NCBI GenBank assembly: GCA_947258715.1
Contig: CAMYJH010000025.1
Span: 1 to 48,748, forward strand
Reading direction: 5' to 3'
From: an uncultured Gammaproteobacteria bacterium
GTDB lineage: Bacteria; Pseudomonadota; Gammaproteobacteria; HK1
DNA: 48,748 nt
This document shows, in pieces, positions 45,941-48,748 of the stretch. The stretch's first letter is position 1. The number at the start of each line of letters is the position of its first letter. The notes below the pieces were generated by a model. That model saw only the letters and a program-made list of their open reading frames with translations, did no database searches and was not told where the DNA came from. The position numbers and the translations under genes are program-made.

Positions 45941-47146
45941 TTAGCGGCGCGCGAGGGCGGCGATGGGATCTAGCGCCGCGGCGCGTCGCGCCGGTAAGAC
46001 GCCGAAAACGAGCCCCAAGACGACCGCGAGCAGCAGCGCCGAGACCGCAGCCCAGATCGGGGCGGTGATGGAAAGCACGGGATAGATTTGAGCCGTGACA
46101 GCGCTCGCCGCGTAGCCCATGGCAAGTCCGATGGCCGCGCCCGCTGCCGCCATGACGCCCGCCTCCGTCATGAACAATGTGAGTATGGTGCGGCGGGTGG
46201 CTCCGAGTGCTTTGATGACCCCTATCTCGGCGGTGCGTTGCGAGACCGCCACCAGCATGACGTTCATTATCAATATGCCCGCGACCGCAAGACTGATGGC
46301 GGCGATGCCGCCCACGGTCATGGTCAGGGCTGTGAAAATCTTGTTGAAGGTGCCAATCACTGCGTCCTGGGTGATGACGGTGACGTCGTCCTCGCCTTCG
46401 TGGCGGGCGCGTATAATAGTAAGAATGTGTTGTTTGGCCCTCGGAATGAGTGATTGACTGCGGGCCTCGACCAGAATACGAAACAGCGATGGGGTGTCGA
46501 ACAGGGCCTGGGCGGAAGCGACCGGCACCACGACCATGTCTTCGAGATCGACGCCAATGGCGCGCCCTTCGGAGGCGAGAACCCCGATCACCCGAAAACG
46601 CCGGTCTCCGACCCGAACCCACCGTCCGACGGCGGCACGGTTGCCGAAAAGCTCGCGCTTGAGCTTGCCGCCAAGCACGCAGACGGGCGCCGCGCGACGG
46701 GGATCCGTCTGCGGCAGGAAGCGACCGGACAAAATCTTGAGCCGTCTGACGTGGAGAAATTCCGCGGTCGTTCCGATGGTGATCACTTCCCGATCCCGCT
46801 GCTTGAAAGAAACCGGCGCGGAGCCGACGGTAACCGGCGCGATGCGGCGAATGGCGGCGCTCCGCCCAAGGGCAAGCGCATCGTCGAGGGTGAGGTCTCG
46901 GGGCGTTTCGCCAAGAAGAGGGGGCGCTCCGCCGGTGGTTTCGTTACGGCCGGGCAATACGATCAGAAGATGGGTGCCGAGAGAGGCAAACTCACCCGTC
47001 ACGTAGCGACGCGCGCCCTCGCCTAGACCCGTCAGCATCACCACGCTGGCGACACCCACCGCCATGGCAAAGAGCATCAGCAGGCTTCGCAGCCTATATC
47101 CAATCACGCCACCGTAGGCGTAGCCGAGAACATCGACGATTCTCAC
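45941..47146 (-). CDS. ABC transporter permease (MacB/FtsX-type), upstream copy
   Basis: 401 residues, same topology as its neighbour: N-terminal helix (RLRSLLMLFAMAVGVASVVML), periplasmic domain, three C-terminal helices (GGIAAISLAVAGILIMNVML, FMTEAGVMAAAGAAIGLAMG, AVSALLLAVVLGLVFGVLPA). Overlaps the ATPase stop by 4 nt, so the genes are translationally coupled. The two permeases are clearly paralogous but well diverged. Confidence 0.9.
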   Translation of the reverse strand: MRIVDVLGYAYGGVIGYRLRSLLMLFAMAVGVASVVMLTGLGEGARRYVTGEFASLGTHLLIVLPGRNETTGGAPPLLGETPRDLTLDDALALGRSAAIRRIAPVTVGSAPVSFKQRDREVITIGTTAEFLHVRRLKILSGRFLPQTDPRRAAPVCVLGGKLKRELFGNRAAVGRWVRVGDRRFRVIGVLASEGRAIGVDLEDMVVVPVASAQALFDTPSLFRILVEARSQSLIPRAKQHILTIIRARHEGEDDVTVITQDAVIGTFNKIFTALTMTVGGIAAISLAVAGILIMNVMLVAVSQRTAEIGVIKALGATRRTILTLFMTEAGVMAAAGAAIGLAMGYAASAVTAQIYPVLSITAPIWAAVSALLLAVVLGLVFGVLPARRAAALDPIAALARR

Positions 47147-47826
47147 AGCGACACCACCGCTTTGTCGGATTCGATCGCGCCGTCCACCATGCGAATCTTA
47201 CGCTGCGCCCGGTTCGCAAGCTCCGGGTCGTGGGTGACCATGAGCAGGGTGATGCCGTCGTCGTTGAGGCGCTCGAGAATGTGAACCACGTCCTTGCCCG
47301 AGGTGCGGTCCAGGTTGCCGGTCGGCTCGTCGGCCAGCAGAAGTTTTGGACGCGTGACGGTAGCGCGGGCGATGGCAACCCGCTGGCGCTGCCCGCCGGA
47401 AAGCTGGTCCGGGCGATGGTGTCCGCGGTCAGCGAGACCGTAATCCTCCAGCACCGCGGTGACCCGGGCCGCCCGCTCGGCCGGATCGACGCCCGCGAGC
47501 GTCAGCGGAAGCTCAATGTTAGCTGACGCCTTGAGCCGGGGAATCAAATGAAAGAACTGGAACACGAAGCCGATTTTCTCGCGTCGGATGCGCGCAAGCT
47601 CGTCATCGGAAAGGCCGGTGACATCATGATTTTCCAGCCGGTAAGTGCCTTTCGATAACCGGTCCAGAAGCCCGATTGCATTTAGCAGAGTGGACTTTCC
47701 GGAGCCGGAGGGACCGACGATGGCGATGTATTCTCCAGCCTCGACTTCGAGGTCGACGTTATTCAGCGCGTGGACGGTTTGTTCGCCCACGACGAAATCA
47801 CGCGTCGCTCCGCTTAGCGTGATCAC
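47143..47826 (-). CDS. ABC transporter ATP-binding protein (MacB/LolD-type)
   Basis: 227 residues. Walker [13 protein letters not shown]-loop [10 protein letters not shown], signature [14 protein letters not shown], Walker [11 protein letters not shown]-loop VTHD. Stand-alone nucleotide-binding protein for the two permeases, typical of tripartite efflux or lipoprotein-related transporters. Overlaps both neighbours by 4 nt. Confidence 0.95.
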   Translation of the reverse strand: MITLSGATRDFVVGEQTVHALNNVDLEVEAGEYIAIVGPSGSGKSTLLNAIGLLDRLSKGTYRLENHDVTGLSDDELARIRREKIGFVFQFFHLIPRLKASANIELPLTLAGVDPAERAARVTAVLEDYGLADRGHHRPDQLSGGQRQRVAIARATVTRPKLLLADEPTGNLDRTSGKDVVHILERLNDDGITLLMVTHDPELANRAQRKIRMVDGAIESDKAVVSL

Positions 47827-48748
47827 TTGGACGATTCGGAGCCCGTGGAGCTTTCGTCCGGCGTCGCGCGAGCTCCAGCGGAAACGCCTTCGCGGCCGAC
47901 GGAAACCACAACCCGCTCACCCTCTCCGAGTCCGGTGGAGATTTCAGTGTAACGCCAGTTGGAAATTCCAGGTTTGAAGGTTTTTAGCTCTAGGATACCG
48001 TCGGCCTCGCGATACACCAGCGCCTGGCTTCCTTCAAGCACGGCTTCCGTTGGAATTCTGAGTACCGATTCGCGGCGCTCGAGAACGATCTCGACGTCCG
48101 CCGAATAACCTGGAAGCAAGCCTTCCCGATCCAGTGGATCCGTAAGCTCGACCTCGATTTCCACCGTGCGGGCCTGCTTCTCCCGATCGAGAACGTAGGG
48201 CGCGATTCGTCTGACTTTGGCCTTGCATCGCGGGCGCGGGAAGGCGTCGAGGGTCACACAAGCCGGCATGCCGATACGAATTTGCGGTGCGTCCACTTCG
48301 TCGATTGGAGCCGAGACGTAGAGGCAGCTGGCGTCAATGAGATCGACCGCGGGCAGGGTCGGAATTCCTGGAGGCGAAGGCGTCATGTATTCACCCAACT
48401 CCGCATTCACCTCTGCCACCACGCCGTCAAACGGGGCCCGCAGAATGGTCTGCTCCAGGGCGGCTTCTGCCGCCTCTATCTGGGCGCGCGAGATCTCGAC
48501 CGAGGCTTTGGCCGCATCGCACGCCGCGTGCTTCGCCTTCGCTTCTGTGGTTGCACGATCTACCTGCTCTTCCGCGACCAGGTTCTGCTCCCACAGTCTT
48601 TGCTGCCGTCGCGCCTCTCTGTCCGCGACATCCGCCACCAGGCAGCTTTCCTGCACCCGCGCTTTGGCCGCCAGCTGTTCGCTCGCAGCGAGCTTGAGTC
48701 GCGCTTCCAGATCGCGGTTCCAAATCACCATCAGGATCTGGTTCTCGC
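47823..48748 (-). CDS. HlyD/MacA-family periplasmic adaptor (5' end outside window)
   Basis: At least 308 residues; the frame is open to the right edge (residues ENQIL precede the internal ATG at 48731), so the start and signal/lipoyl half are beyond the window. The visible part has a coiled-coil hairpin (KLAASEQLAAKARVQESCLVADVADREARRQQRLWEQNLVAEEQV), the second lipoyl half (LRAPFDGVVAEVNAELGEY), the beta-barrel and the membrane-proximal domain ending VSVGREGVSAGA. It links the ABC pump to an outer-membrane channel. First gene of the adaptor-ATPase-permease-permease operon. Confidence 0.92.
   Translation of the reverse strand, partial: ENQILMVIWNRDLEARLKLAASEQLAAKARVQESCLVADVADREARRQQRLWEQNLVAEEQVDRATTEAKAKHAACDAAKASVEISRAQIEAAEAALEQTILRAPFDGVVAEVNAELGEYMTPSPPGIPTLPAVDLIDASCLYVSAPIDEVDAPQIRIGMPACVTLDAFPRPRCKAKVRRIAPYVLDREKQARTVEIEVELTDPLDREGLLPGYSADVEIVLERRESVLRIPTEAVLEGSQALVYREADGILELKTFKPGISNWRYTEISTGLGEGERVVVSVGREGVSAGARATPDESSTGSESSK

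Overview
The window is GC-rich bacterial DNA from a respiratory, non-pathogen-like proteobacterium (beta/gamma lineage; not resolvable further from sequence alone). The evidence is FNR/ANR-type boxes, a Na+-translocating NADH:quinone reductase (NQR) operon, TRAP uptake, a HiPIP, an octaheme cytochrome and several c-di-GMP proteins. Most operons are tightly packed with 1-11 nt overlaps. There are no rRNA genes, recognised tRNA genes or CRISPR arrays.

Layout. (1) 1-2.4 kb: 3' part of an exported octaheme cytochrome c with HEAT/TPR tail, then an FNR box, promoter and two tandem terminators that outline a probable anaerobically induced small RNA. (2) 2.4-4.7 kb: membrane class III nucleotide cyclase and a glutaredoxin-DinB fusion. 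(3) 4.7-12.7 kb: a catabolic module (acyl-CoA dehydrogenase, MFS transporter, cupin, CaiB-type CoA-transferase, divergent TRAP transporter DctPQM). It is bordered by a MITE-like element on the left and by a decayed copy of the 3' end of the glutaredoxin-DinB gene on the right, which suggests it arrived by insertion/duplication. (4) 12.8-15.2 kb: CBS / PII-like / two DUF1538 membrane proteins in one operon. (5) 15.4-17.9 kb: an FNR-associated 86-residue protein, a dienelactone-hydrolase-like enzyme, a Tat-exported HiPIP, a C-terminal remnant of a molybdopterin oxidoreductase and a stand-alone PCP_red-domain protein. (6) 18.1-27.7 kb: a nine-gene V/A-type ATPase operon (G/H-like, C, I, K, F, E, A, B, D) headed by a second, orphan NqrF. 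(7) 27.7-31.9 kb: FNR boxes, a decaying exported-protein gene, an NTF2-like protein, a PAS-UbiA prenyltransferase fusion and an ACT/V4R sensor-like protein. (8) 32.2-39.8 kb: nqrABCDEF-apbE-nqrM followed by an overlapping CBS-domain gene. (9) 40.0-44.0 kb: CMD-family protein, nitroreductase, GGDEF-EAL protein and HD-GYP protein with an altered HD motif. (10) 44.3-48.7 kb: second copy of a 161-bp MITE-like repeat and a MacB-type export operon (adaptor, ATPase, two permeases) running off the right edge.

Together the region is centred on membrane bioenergetics: electron input (two NqrF modules, NQR with its ApbE and NqrM maturation factors), a rotary ATPase, a possible quinone-prenylation enzyme with an attached PAS sensor, periplasmic electron carriers and an FNR-linked regulatory layer. 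The most unusual items are the FNR-driven small RNA candidate, the PAS-UbiA fusion next to a V4R protein and NQR, and two MITE families with different ends that share the same five-hairpin internal architecture.
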